Assembly: GCF_900637655.1 (NCBI RefSeq)
Contig: NZ_LR134384.1
Span: forward strand, 620,001-684,000
Length of the DNA stretch: 64,000 nucleotides
DNA from: Segatella oris
GTDB lineage: Bacteria > Bacteroidota > Bacteroidia > Bacteroidales > Bacteroidaceae
Reading direction: 5' to 3'
Below the pieces are notes generated by a model. The model saw nothing but the letters and a program-made list of their open reading frames with translations, was not told the DNA's origin and ran no database searches. The position numbers and the translations under genes are program-made. Within the stretch, counting starts at the first letter, position 1, and each line of letters starts with the position of its first letter. This document shows, piece after piece, positions 1 to 6,824 of this stretch.

Positions 1-168
1 TATCTTGAAAAGCTGCGTCCTCTCATCAAACATAAGTGGCCAACCATAAAGGCCCGCAATGAATATGAACGCTCCATGAAACTCATTAAGTTTGCCATGG
101 GACGCGGATTTGATGTGCGACTCATTCGCCAATGCATTGACGATGCCGACGAACTATTAGATGATTAG
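1..168 (+). CDS. recX: RecX family regulatory protein, 3' end only
   Basis: The gene is open from the first base of the window and ends at TAG 166-168, giving the last 55 residues. They contain a basic helical stretch (KLIKFAMGRGFDVRLIRQCI) followed by an acidic C-terminus, which matches the end of RecX proteins. RecX proteins bind RecA filaments and limit their activity. The call rests on this short tail and on linkage to comF, so it is moderately sure. The stop codon overlaps the next start by 8 nt, suggesting translational coupling. Confidence 0.6.
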   Translation, partial: YLEKLRPLIKHKWPTIKARNEYERSMKLIKFAMGRGFDVRLIRQCIDDADELLDD

Positions 169-856
169 CTTCTTAGACAGGTTTTTCGACCTCATTGCAC
201 CACGCTTGTGCGCTGTCTGTGGCAGTCGGTTGACCGTCACAGAAAAGGTGATTTGTGCCCCATGTAACCGCCATTTGCCACGCACTGACCATGCCCTTTC
301 GCCATTCGACAACCCACTTTGCCGCATTTTTTGGAAGCAAGTGCCCATTGAAAAGGCTGCCGCTTGGTTCTATTATTCGGCAAAATCGCCTGCCAGTCGC
401 GCTATTTACGACCTTAAATATCATCACCGCGCAGCCATTGGTCACCAACTTGGCGAGATGATGGCATGCGAAATGCAGGCTAACGGCTTCTTTGAAGGCA
501 TTGATTTGATTATCCCAGTGCCACTCACGAAAGGCAGAATGCGCGAGCGTGGCTATAATCAAAGCCTGCTTATTGCCGAAGGTGTGGCACATATCACACA
601 CATTCCCATTGAAAACAAAGTGCTGAAACGCATACGTTTTGACGGCAGCCAGACTCAACAGAGCATCGAACTGCGCCGCGAGAACGTGAAAGATGCCTTC
701 CGATTGCAGCATCCAGAGCGCATCGTTGAGCGTCATCTGCTTCTTATCGACGATGTCATCACCACGGGTTCCACGATGCTTGCCTGCGCAAAAGAACTCG
801 CCAAGGCAGGCGATATCAAAGTAAGCGTGTTGTCGTTAGGCTTTGTGGGGAGATAA
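161..856 (+). CDS. comF: ComF family phosphoribosyltransferase-like protein
   Basis: This 231-residue protein has two N-terminal CxxC pairs (C17/C20 and C32/C35), as in the zinc-binding part of ComF/GntX proteins. Near the C-terminus is a PRPP-binding loop, LLIDDVITTGSTM, the hallmark of type I phosphoribosyltransferases. ComF proteins are linked to DNA uptake in competent bacteria, but the exact reaction is not settled, and natural competence cannot be inferred from this gene alone. The start ATG overlaps the recX stop by 8 nt, so the pair is probably one transcript. It converges with xerD, whose stop lies 19 nt away. Confidence 0.88.
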   Translation: MISFLDRFFDLIAPRLCAVCGSRLTVTEKVICAPCNRHLPRTDHALSPFDNPLCRIFWKQVPIEKAAAWFYYSAKSPASRAIYDLKYHHRAAIGHQLGEMMACEMQANGFFEGIDLIIPVPLTKGRMRERGYNQSLLIAEGVAHITHIPIENKVLKRIRFDGSQTQQSIELRRENVKDAFRLQHPERIVERHLLLIDDVITTGSTMLACAKELAKAGDIKVSVLSLGFVGR

Positions 857-875
857 ACTCCACACTTCTCATTCC

Positions 876-1799
876 TCATTCCACATTCTTCCTCATGTTC
901 CTTGGGTGGTGATTAAGGATTTCTTCACGCAGAGTTGTCGTGTCGATATGCGTATAAATCTCGGTGGTTCCGATGCTCTCATGGCCCAGCATGGCTTGAA
1001 TGGCTCGCAAATCAGCACCACCTTGGAGCAGCGCAGTGGCGAAACTATGGCGCAGGGTGTGGGGAGAAATGGTCTTCTTTATACCCGCTTCTTCTGCCTG
1101 TCGCTTGATCATGATGAGAATCATGGTGCGAGTGAGGTGATGACCACGACGGTTCAAGAACACAAAATCCTCTTCACCGGGTTTGATATTGAGGTGAACA
1201 CGGTCGGTAAACCACAGTTGAAGTTCCTTAATAGCACGTGGAGAAATGGGCACAAGCCGCTCTTTCGAACCCTTGCCGAGCACGCGAATGAAGCCGTCAT
1301 CAAGGTAAAGTTGGGAGAGTTTCAGGTTGACAAGCTCTGAAACTCGCAGTCCGCAGGAGAACAACACCTCAATAATGGCGCGGTTACGCTGGCCTTCCGG
1401 CTTACTGAGGTCTATGCTCTGTTCCAGCATATCGACTTCAGCTGTCGACAGAACCTCGGGTAAATGCTGTCCCAAAGCAGGAGATTCGAGCAGTTCTGTG
1501 GGGTCAGTTTCGATGTAACCATCAAGTAAAAGGAAGCGATAAAACGAGCGGATACCACTCAAGATGCGTGATTGTGAGCGCGGACCAATTTGAAACTCGT
1601 GCAAAGTAGCTGCAAAATGCTGCAGATCTTCAAGCTGCAAAGCCGTCATTTCGAGTCCTTCGCGCTTGCAATAGTCCATGAGCCACGTGATGTCATGACT
1701 GTAGGCATCGAGCGTGTTCTGTGAATAATTGCGCTCTAACTTCAGATAACGCAGGTAAGACTTCAGCACATTGGCACTGCTTTTCTTGTCGGTTTCCAT
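876..1799 (-). CDS. xerD: Site-specific tyrosine recombinase XerD
   Basis: This 307-residue protein has the usual XerC/D length and layout: an N-terminal SAM-like core-binding domain (about residues 10-100) and a C-terminal catalytic domain. All catalytic residues are visible: R152 (SCGLRVSEL), K176 (LGKGSKERL), H247 and R250 (HTLRHSFAT), H273 (LGHESIGTT) and nucleophile Y282 (IYTH). Xer recombinases resolve chromosome dimers at dif by strand exchange. In Bacteroidales the gene is commonly divergent from aroQ, as here, which supports the housekeeping role. A mobile-element integrase is less likely given the full-length match and context. Confidence 0.93.
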   Translation of the reverse strand: METDKKSSANVLKSYLRYLKLERNYSQNTLDAYSHDITWLMDYCKREGLEMTALQLEDLQHFAATLHEFQIGPRSQSRILSGIRSFYRFLLLDGYIETDPTELLESPALGQHLPEVLSTAEVDMLEQSIDLSKPEGQRNRAIIEVLFSCGLRVSELVNLKLSQLYLDDGFIRVLGKGSKERLVPISPRAIKELQLWFTDRVHLNIKPGEEDFVFLNRRGHHLTRTMILIMIKRQAEEAGIKKTISPHTLRHSFATALLQGGADLRAIQAMLGHESIGTTEIYTHIDTTTLREEILNHHPRNMRKNVE

Positions 1800-1875
1800 T
1801 TATTTTATTATTTTTGCTGCTACAGGAACGTGTAAGAAACGAGCGCTTCTGCTCTCTATTACGTCCTTACTTCTG

Positions 1876-1883
1876 CAAAGATA
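1876..1883 (-). promoter_or_regulatory. Probable -7 box of the xerD promoter
   Basis: Read on the minus strand this is TATCTTTG, matching the Bacteroidetes -7 consensus TAnnTTTG. It lies about 75 nt upstream of the xerD start. The expected -33 TTTG is not clear at 19-20 nt spacing, so the call is tentative. Confidence 0.4.
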
Positions 1884-1901
1884 AATAAAAAAAACGAATA
1901 T

Positions 1902-2336
1902 ATGAAGATACAAATCATCAATGGGCCCAACCTCAACTTGCTTGGGAAGCGCGAGCCCGACATTTATGGTAACCGCTCATTTGAGGACTATCTGCCCACG
2001 CTTCAGGCGCGTTTTCTCGATATTGAGCTTCATTATTACCAAAGTAATGTTGAAGGTGAGCTTATCAACAAACTTCAGGAAGTGGGGTTCAGCGTTGACG
2101 GTATCGTGCTGAATGCCGGAGCCTACACCCATACGAGCATTGCCTTGCAGGATTGTATCCGTTCACTGAAGTGCCCGGTTGTCGAGGTTCACATCAGTAA
2201 TGTGCATCAACGGGAAGGCTTCCGGCATCATTCTTTCCTCAGTCCGGCCTGTCTCGGCGTCATCTGCGGCTTCGGCTTGCACGGCTACGCCATGGCCATT
2301 GACGGCATTATTGCCCATAAATCAAAGGTGGAATAG
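1902..2336 (+). CDS. aroQ: Type II 3-dehydroquinate dehydratase
   Basis: This 144-residue protein has the compact type II length. It catalyses dehydration of 3-dehydroquinate to 3-dehydroshikimate in the shikimate pathway, in the cytoplasm as a dodecamer. The N-terminus INGPNLNLLGKREPDIYG carries catalytic Tyr22 and the flexible-loop arginine. NAGAYTH (71-77) and VHISNVHQRE (96-105) are the other conserved substrate-binding and catalytic blocks. The stop is 3 nt from the next ATG, so it is probably co-transcribed with the O-methyltransferase gene. Confidence 0.95.
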   Translation: MKIQIINGPNLNLLGKREPDIYGNRSFEDYLPTLQARFLDIELHYYQSNVEGELINKLQEVGFSVDGIVLNAGAYTHTSIALQDCIRSLKCPVVEVHISNVHQREGFRHHSFLSPACLGVICGFGLHGYAMAIDGIIAHKSKVE

Positions 2337-2339
2337 GGA

Positions 2340-3020
2340 ATGAACAGACACGGAGAACAGCAGTTTGCAGCGCTTCAGCAGGTGGAAGAGTCTCTCAACG
2401 ACTATATCTCGACGCATATCGACCCCGAAGACGACTATCTTTACCGCCTCTATCGCGCCACAAACATCCACACTATCCACGGCCGAATGGCCAGCGGACA
2501 CATTCAAGGACGCCTATTAAAGATGCTCGTCACGATGATTCGACCGAAGCGCATCCTTGAAGTGGGCACGTTCAGTGGCTACAGTGCGCTCTGCATGGCC
2601 GAGGGATTAGACGACGACGGCAAGCTATATACGTTTGAAATCAACGACGAAATGGAAGACTTCACACGGCCATGGATAGCGCAATCTCCCGTTGCTGACA
2701 AGATCATCTTTACCATTGGAGACGCCAACTTGCTGGCACCACAACTCGGAATTACCTTCGACATGGCCTTTATCGACGGTGACAAACGCACCTATATCGA
2801 GACTTATGAAATGGCGATGAAGCTGCTCCGAGTGGGTGGTTTCCTATTGGCCGACAATACATTATGGGATGGTCATGTCATTGATTCAGCCTACGACCAC
2901 GACCAACAGACGCTCGGCATCCGTGCTTTCAACGACCATGTGCAGGCCGATCAACGCGTGGAGAAAGTCATCCTGCCCCTACGCGACGGGCTTACCCTTA
3001 TCAGAAAAATCAAAGAATAA
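2340..3020 (+). CDS. Class I SAM-dependent O-methyltransferase (caffeoyl-CoA OMT-like)
   Basis: This 226-residue protein has the SAM-binding motif I ILEVGTFSGYSALCMA, an acidic motif II region, and the metal-binding stretch FIDGDKRTY followed by LLADNTLWDG. These match the cation-dependent O-methyltransferase family (Methyltransf_3). Substrates in bacteria are mostly unknown; small catechol-like molecules are possible. It starts 3 nt after aroQ, as in many Bacteroidales. Bacteroides genomes often carry pyruvate kinase in this neighbourhood; none is present here. Confidence 0.85.
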   Translation: MNRHGEQQFAALQQVEESLNDYISTHIDPEDDYLYRLYRATNIHTIHGRMASGHIQGRLLKMLVTMIRPKRILEVGTFSGYSALCMAEGLDDDGKLYTFEINDEMEDFTRPWIAQSPVADKIIFTIGDANLLAPQLGITFDMAFIDGDKRTYIETYEMAMKLLRVGGFLLADNTLWDGHVIDSAYDHDQQTLGIRAFNDHVQADQRVEKVILPLRDGLTLIRKIKE

Positions 3021-3043
3021 CCCTAAACAGCCCTTCACAACCC

Positions 3044-3415
3044 ATGGGAAGAAACAAATTCTCACAACAGGAAATCAACGAAATCGGTAAGTTGCTGCGC
3101 CTGAAGAATGCAGGAAACCGCCTCAAACAAAAGCTGATACGTCATGATTTGCGCGTAGGCTACGAATTTAATATCTCAGATTTCAACGAACCCGGTAAGG
3201 CTTTTGGCGAAGAAGAACTGCAGGAAGCCATTCGTCGTGGTGCAATCCAAATCCTCGATGAGGCCACCATAGCCGACATGAAGGCCAAACGTGCGCGCGA
3301 CAAAGCCCGCGATGAGGCCGCAAGAGAACAGCAGGCACTCGACAACGGAGCCACCGACTGGAAGGAAGCCATGAAAGAATGGGACGCATGGCAGCAGGAA
3401 GAAGAAGCTCGCTGA
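3044..3415 (+). CDS. Conserved hypothetical protein, charged, 123 aa
   Basis: I do not recognise a named domain. The protein is small and highly charged. The first 45 residues are basic (KLLRLKNAGNRLKQKLIR). A middle segment (DLRVGYEFNISDFNEPGKAFG) may be a short folded motif. The last 55 residues are predicted helical and acidic/alanine-rich (RARDKARDEAAREQQALDN), ending in WDAWQQEEEAR. It follows the O-methyltransferase by 23 nt on the same strand and is probably its operon partner. The codon use and the position make it a real gene, but no function can be assigned. Confidence 0.6.
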   Translation: MGRNKFSQQEINEIGKLLRLKNAGNRLKQKLIRHDLRVGYEFNISDFNEPGKAFGEEELQEAIRRGAIQILDEATIADMKAKRARDKARDEAAREQQALDNGATDWKEAMKEWDAWQQEEEAR

Positions 3416-3561
3416 CAGGGAATTTGCGCATGAGAGTAGGGGAGATGCGCCGCTTGAAAAGGCCATTTCCATGTTCAAGCAATACTTAATAAAATAGGGC
3501 ATAACTCTTCTTGCCTGATCCGTAAATTCTGTTCGTGTGGCCATCTGCATCAAGTCAGCTT

Positions 3562-3671
3562 GTAACTTGAGTCGAATTACAGCCTAACTTGCGTCACTTC
3601 AGCGCGTAACTTGACGCAAGTTACATGGTAATATGACGCTAATTACACGGTGTTTTGACGCAAGTTGCAGG
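3562..3671. repeat. 22-bp repeat array 1 (5 units)
   Basis: Five head-to-tail units of exactly 22 bp, each close to GTAACTTGACGCAAAT followed by TACANG. The best conserved part is TTGACGCAA or its complement. It borders the RAYT element on its AT-rich side. Confidence 0.85.
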
Positions 3672-4051
3672 CTCATCTCTCGCCTGCTATCTTACCACAT
3701 GGTCATTATGATGAAACAATAGGGTGAAGAGTACCACATGATATAGTATAAATTGCCTCATGATTTAATAGAGATTGTCAAATGATTGGGTATATATTGT
3801 TTTACAGATTACCTATCATTATACGATGACAATGAAGGTTGTGTTGTGCGATGAGGTATTTTCCATATAGCAACAGCATAGCAGATATACTTTTGAAAGT
3901 GTGGCAAGATAACAGGCGAGATATGAGCCTACAACGTAACTGCAAAGCAGTTATGCTTTTGAAAGCCCCATGTTGGCGAGCAAAGTGAGCCAACGTGGGG
4001 TGAAAATGTGTGTGCCGAATAAACCCAGTATGGGTTTAGCTTTTTCCTCAT

Positions 4052-4513
4052 TCACGTGCTCCAATAAAATTTTTCATCGTATTTTGTGATGCCTGCATTG
4101 CGTAACAGTGATTCAAACTCATCTTTTGCCGAAATCTTTTTATGGTGTTCTTGCTGTTGATAGATATATTGATATACACTATCTCTGTGCCTTATTGAAA
4201 CGCTGAATGCACCATATCCGCCTTGCCAACAAAAGGAATGGTAATAAGAAGAATTGCGCTCTTTCAGGAAGAGTGTGGCTTTCCGTTTCACCTCTTTCAC
4301 CACATCAGCTATTGATGTATTAGTAGCAAGCACCAATAAGAAGTGCAGATGGTCGGCAACACCATTGGCAATGAGACAAGGGCAATGTAAGAAATGACAG
4401 GTTTGCATGACGAACTGATTCAGCGGTAATTGGTCTTGTGCTTGAATGGTGACGGCTTTTGCATGTTTATGAAATACGCAATGCACAAGGATTTGGTTGA
4501 GATATTGTGGCAT
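4052..4513 (-). CDS. IS200-like / REP-associated tyrosine transposase (Y1 HUH)
   Basis: The protein is 153 aa from the preferred start MPQYLNQILVHCVF at 4513. A longer frame begins at 4579, but TATCTTTG, a good -7 box, lies at 4535-4542 inside it, and family members begin at MPQ. The HUH motif is visible as ADHLHFLLV. The block WQGGYGAFSVS and the catalytic-tyrosine helix VYQYIYQQQEHH are typical of the single-domain Bacteroidetes IS200-like group. Such enzymes nick single-stranded DNA at hairpins; RAYTs are single-copy domesticated relatives that mobilise REP palindromes. The flanking hairpins are the expected substrate. This copy is intact. Confidence 0.88.
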   Translation of the reverse strand: MPQYLNQILVHCVFHKHAKAVTIQAQDQLPLNQFVMQTCHFLHCPCLIANGVADHLHFLLVLATNTSIADVVKEVKRKATLFLKERNSSYYHSFCWQGGYGAFSVSIRHRDSVYQYIYQQQEHHKKISAKDEFESLLRNAGITKYDEKFYWST

Positions 4514-4534
4514 AAGATTATGAATTGGTTTTTG

Positions 4535-4542
4535 CAAAGATA
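4535..4542 (-). promoter_or_regulatory. -7 box of the transposase promoter
   Basis: TATCTTTG on the minus strand, 21 nt upstream of the MPQ start at 4513. The identical box is kept in front of the decayed copy at 48.85 kb. No clear -33 TTTG is seen. It decides the start: any upstream start would be untranscribed. Confidence 0.5.
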
Positions 4543-4752
4543 GCGAAATCTTCAGTTGTTGATACCTTTCATCCCCCACGTTTTTACGATTTTGTTATAC
4601 GAAATCAGAGATTAATGGGTTATAACTCCTTTTATTTGGAAGAAGCTGAACCCGTTCCGGGTTTATTTCATGCGTCTATTTAATCCCCACGTAGGCTCAC
4701 TTCGCTCACCAACGTGGGGCTTTCAAACACACAACTCGTACCGAGTTGCACG

Positions 4753-4854
4753 CTTACTTGAGTCATTTTACGGCGTAAAGTGACGCAAATTGCAGTGCAA
4801 TCTGTGTCAAGTTACACGGTCATCTGACGCAAATTGCAAGACGATTTGCACATA
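4753..4854. repeat. 22-bp repeat array 2 (about 4.5 units)
   Basis: Units of 22 bp such as GTAAAGTGACGCAAATTGC, continuing the same register across the stretch. It borders the palindromic side of RAYT element 1. Confidence 0.8.
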
Positions 4855-4872
4855 CAGCCATCTTTTCATGAG

Positions 4873-6441
4873 TCATGCGTTAGGTTCGTCCAACGCTTTT
4901 GCATGTCCGTTCGAGGCTGTAGGCACGTGTCCGAACTGCTCTTTATAGCACTTCGAAAAATAGGAGGGCGAAGAGAAACCCACCCGATAAGAAACCTCAG
5001 AGACATTCATTCCACCCTGCTTCAAGAGTCGGTCGGCCTGTTGCAAGCGTGTGATGCGAATGATTTCAACGGGAGAAGATTCGGTGACACTCTTCACTTT
5101 GCGATAGAGTTGCACACGACTCATGTCCAACTGTGAGGCTAACATTTCGACATTGAACTCTGAGTTGGCAAGGTTCTTGATGATACATTCGAAGAGTTTA
5201 TTCATGAAAACCGTGTCGTTATCAAGCACTTCATCGGGCTGAGGGACATTTGCCAACCTGAGATGTCGCTCCAATTGTGCGCGCTGTTCATGGAGTTGCA
5301 TGTAGTGATGCAGCTTTTCGGTGATGCTTTTCTCGGTCATACGGTGGCGATAAAGGGCCATGCGATAGACATAGAAGAAGATACCTACGAACAGAACAAG
5401 GATGATAAGCGTGAGCAACAGATAGACTTTCTGATGATTGTAGCGCATGAAGAACGTGTCAAGTCGCTCGTGCAGGCTCTGAATGCGCTGCTGTTGCATG
5501 TTCATTTCATCGGCCTGCATGAGCATCAGTGGTGCTTTATCGGGCGTGACGAGGGCTGATTGCAGCAAGTTCTCCTTTTGATAAGGGCGATGATTGAGGA
5601 TATTCATGGCTAATTTCATCACCAAATCACCACGCGTTGGATAGATATAAGAGGCTGAAAGCACGCTGTCGGCCACTAATTTCATGCCTCCCTGTTCGCC
5701 GGGAAGAGCGTCGACACCGCAGAACAAAGTATTCTTCGGCAGCACACCTGCCTCACGTGCGCCCATGGCCATACGGTCGTTCTGCGCAAAAACACAGGTT
5801 ATCGTGGCGCATGAAGCTGTTCCATGGCGTTGGCTGAAAGCTTGAATGGCACGGCGACCGCTGGCTTTTGTCCAGTCACCTTGCAGACTTTCAACGAGTT
5901 TAATGCCCGGATATCTGCTGATACGCTCTATGAAACCGCGGTGACGTTCAATGGCGGGAGACGACCCTTTGAGTCCCATAAGCTCAATAACATTACCATG
6001 ATAGTCGAGCTGTCGGGCCACATAGTCACCCATCTGACGTCCAACTTCCACGTTGTCAGCCCCGATAAATGCCGTATATTTACCGTCAGTCTTGCGGTCG
6101 AAGAGGATAACCAGAATGCCTTTCTCCACAGCTTTGTCGACAACAGGCGTAATGGCATGGGCCTGATTGGGCGAGATAATCAGCAAATCGACACCGTCTT
6201 TTATGAACTGTTCTATCTGTTGGATCTGTCGTTTATCGTTATCGTCGGCCGAAGTAAACCGCATCGTCACACCGTCTTCCATGTAAGTGGCCGTCCGAAG
6301 TTCCTGATTGAGCTTGTCACGCCAAATGTCTTCCGAGCATTGTGATACGCCGATGACATATTGCTTGCTGTTCCTGCTGTTGCAAGAGCATATCATAAGG
6401 CAACCCATGAAGGTCAGAATAAAAGACGAAATCTTGTTCAT
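4873..6441 (-). CDS. Fructan-locus regulator: periplasmic sugar-binding domain, TM helix, AraC DNA-binding domain
   Basis: 522 aa from MNKISSFIL at 6441. An upstream in-frame extension to 6612 is rejected because a perfect promoter (6469-6499) lies inside it. Residues 1-24 are a signal anchor. Residues 28-305 form a LacI/RbsB-type binding domain (VIGVSQCSEDIWRDKL, LLIISPNQAHAITPVV, QNDRMAMGAREAG). About 338-360 is a transmembrane helix. About 412-512 is an AraC HTH (LASQLDMSRVQLYRKV, VSYRVGFSSPSYFSKCY). Hybrid two-component sensors of fructan loci in Bacteroides, such as BT1754, bind fructose with a similar periplasmic domain. This protein has no histidine kinase or receiver, so signalling would be direct. 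It is divergent from susC. The ligand is inferred to be fructose. Confidence 0.88.
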   Translation of the reverse strand: MNKISSFILTFMGCLMICSCNSRNSKQYVIGVSQCSEDIWRDKLNQELRTATYMEDGVTMRFTSADDNDKRQIQQIEQFIKDGVDLLIISPNQAHAITPVVDKAVEKGILVILFDRKTDGKYTAFIGADNVEVGRQMGDYVARQLDYHGNVIELMGLKGSSPAIERHRGFIERISRYPGIKLVESLQGDWTKASGRRAIQAFSQRHGTASCATITCVFAQNDRMAMGAREAGVLPKNTLFCGVDALPGEQGGMKLVADSVLSASYIYPTRGDLVMKLAMNILNHRPYQKENLLQSALVTPDKAPLMLMQADEMNMQQQRIQSLHERLDTFFMRYNHQKVYLLLTLIILVLFVGIFFYVYRMALYRHRMTEKSITEKLHHYMQLHEQRAQLERHLRLANVPQPDEVLDNDTVFMNKLFECIIKNLANSEFNVEMLASQLDMSRVQLYRKVKSVTESSPVEIIRITRLQQADRLLKQGGMNVSEVSYRVGFSSPSYFSKCYKEQFGHVPTASNGHAKALDEPNA

Positions 6442-6468
6442 ACTTTGTCTTTCTATGTAAGGATGTGA

Positions 6469-6499
6469 CAAAGATAGCATTAAATTTGGTAAAATCAAA
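6469..6499 (-). promoter_or_regulatory. Promoter of the AraC-type regulator
   Basis: On the minus strand: TTTG, exactly 19 nt, then TATCTTTG, a full match to the Bacteroidetes sigma-ABfr consensus. The start codon at 6441 is about 22 nt past the expected transcription start. Confidence 0.8.
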
Positions 6500-6659
6500 A
6501 GAAATATTGCAATTAAAAGGAAAGCCTCTTCGATGATTAAACCATGATGAATGCAGGATTTCATGTGGCGGAAAACAAGCCCGTTTCTGTTTGAATGCCA
6601 TTTATATAACATTTAAAACAAATGCTAAAAGATTTGTTTCATGTAACATGTTTTTTAGC

Positions 6660-6707
6660 TTTTGAACGATTATTGCACGTTTTTAATTTTATTAGCAACT
6701 ATCTTTG
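6660..6707 (+). promoter_or_regulatory. susC promoter with putative regulator operator
   Basis: TATCTTTG (6700-6707) is the -7 box. The -33 TTTG is missing at 19 nt spacing, as expected for an activator-dependent promoter. TTTTGAACGATT (6660-6671) lies 28 nt upstream of the -7 box, at about -52 to -41. The same 12-mer at the same 28-nt distance precedes the MFS transporter gene (13510-13521). It is inferred to be a binding site of the divergent AraC-type regulator. The leader to susC is about 110 nt. Confidence 0.65.
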
Positions 6708-6824
6708 CTCTCGACATCGTAACAACCGGCCTGGCCTTAGGTCTACGAAACCCGGTCGGAAAATATCATACCAATTGGAAAATCATTATCTACGAAGAAT
6801 TTTATCAACCTAAACTTTATAACA

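Larger units (their letters stand above)
3680..4752 (-). mobile_element. RAYT/IS200-like element 1 with palindromic ends
   Basis: A complete-looking element. On the left: an AT-rich block (3720-3840), an imperfect AACTGC/GCAGTT palindrome (3945-3957), a long palindrome with arms CCCCATGTTGGC and its complement (3965-3999), and an AAACCC/GGGTTT hairpin (4023-4038). Then comes the transposase gene (minus strand). On the right: an AACCCG/CGGGTT hairpin (about 4651-4666), the CCCCACGT palindrome again (about 4687-4720), and an AACTCG/CGAGTT hairpin (4733-4748). The same order, inverted, recurs at 48.5-49.6 kb. Both outer edges abut 22-bp repeat arrays. The exact termini cannot be fixed without empty-site comparison. 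Confidence 0.7.

Noticed and set aside
843..1340. Plus-strand ORF opposite xerD
   Set aside because: Antisense shadow of xerD; no family match. The same applies to other long opposite-strand frames over secDF, ispG, rpoN, mutS, fabF and the CoA-transferase.
876..1799. XerD as integrase of a mobile element
   Set aside because: Full housekeeping length, conserved position beside aroQ, and no attachment repeats nearby.
4514..4579. 22-residue N-terminal extension of the transposase
   Set aside because: The -7 box at 4535-4542 would be inside the coding region, and family members start at MPQ.
6442..6612. N-terminal extension of the AraC-type regulator (58 extra codons)
   Set aside because: A full-consensus promoter lies inside this stretch, and the signal anchor begins at the ATG at 6441.
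6708..6824. Riboswitch in the susC leader
   Set aside because: No known aptamer pattern could be recognised in the ~110-nt leader.
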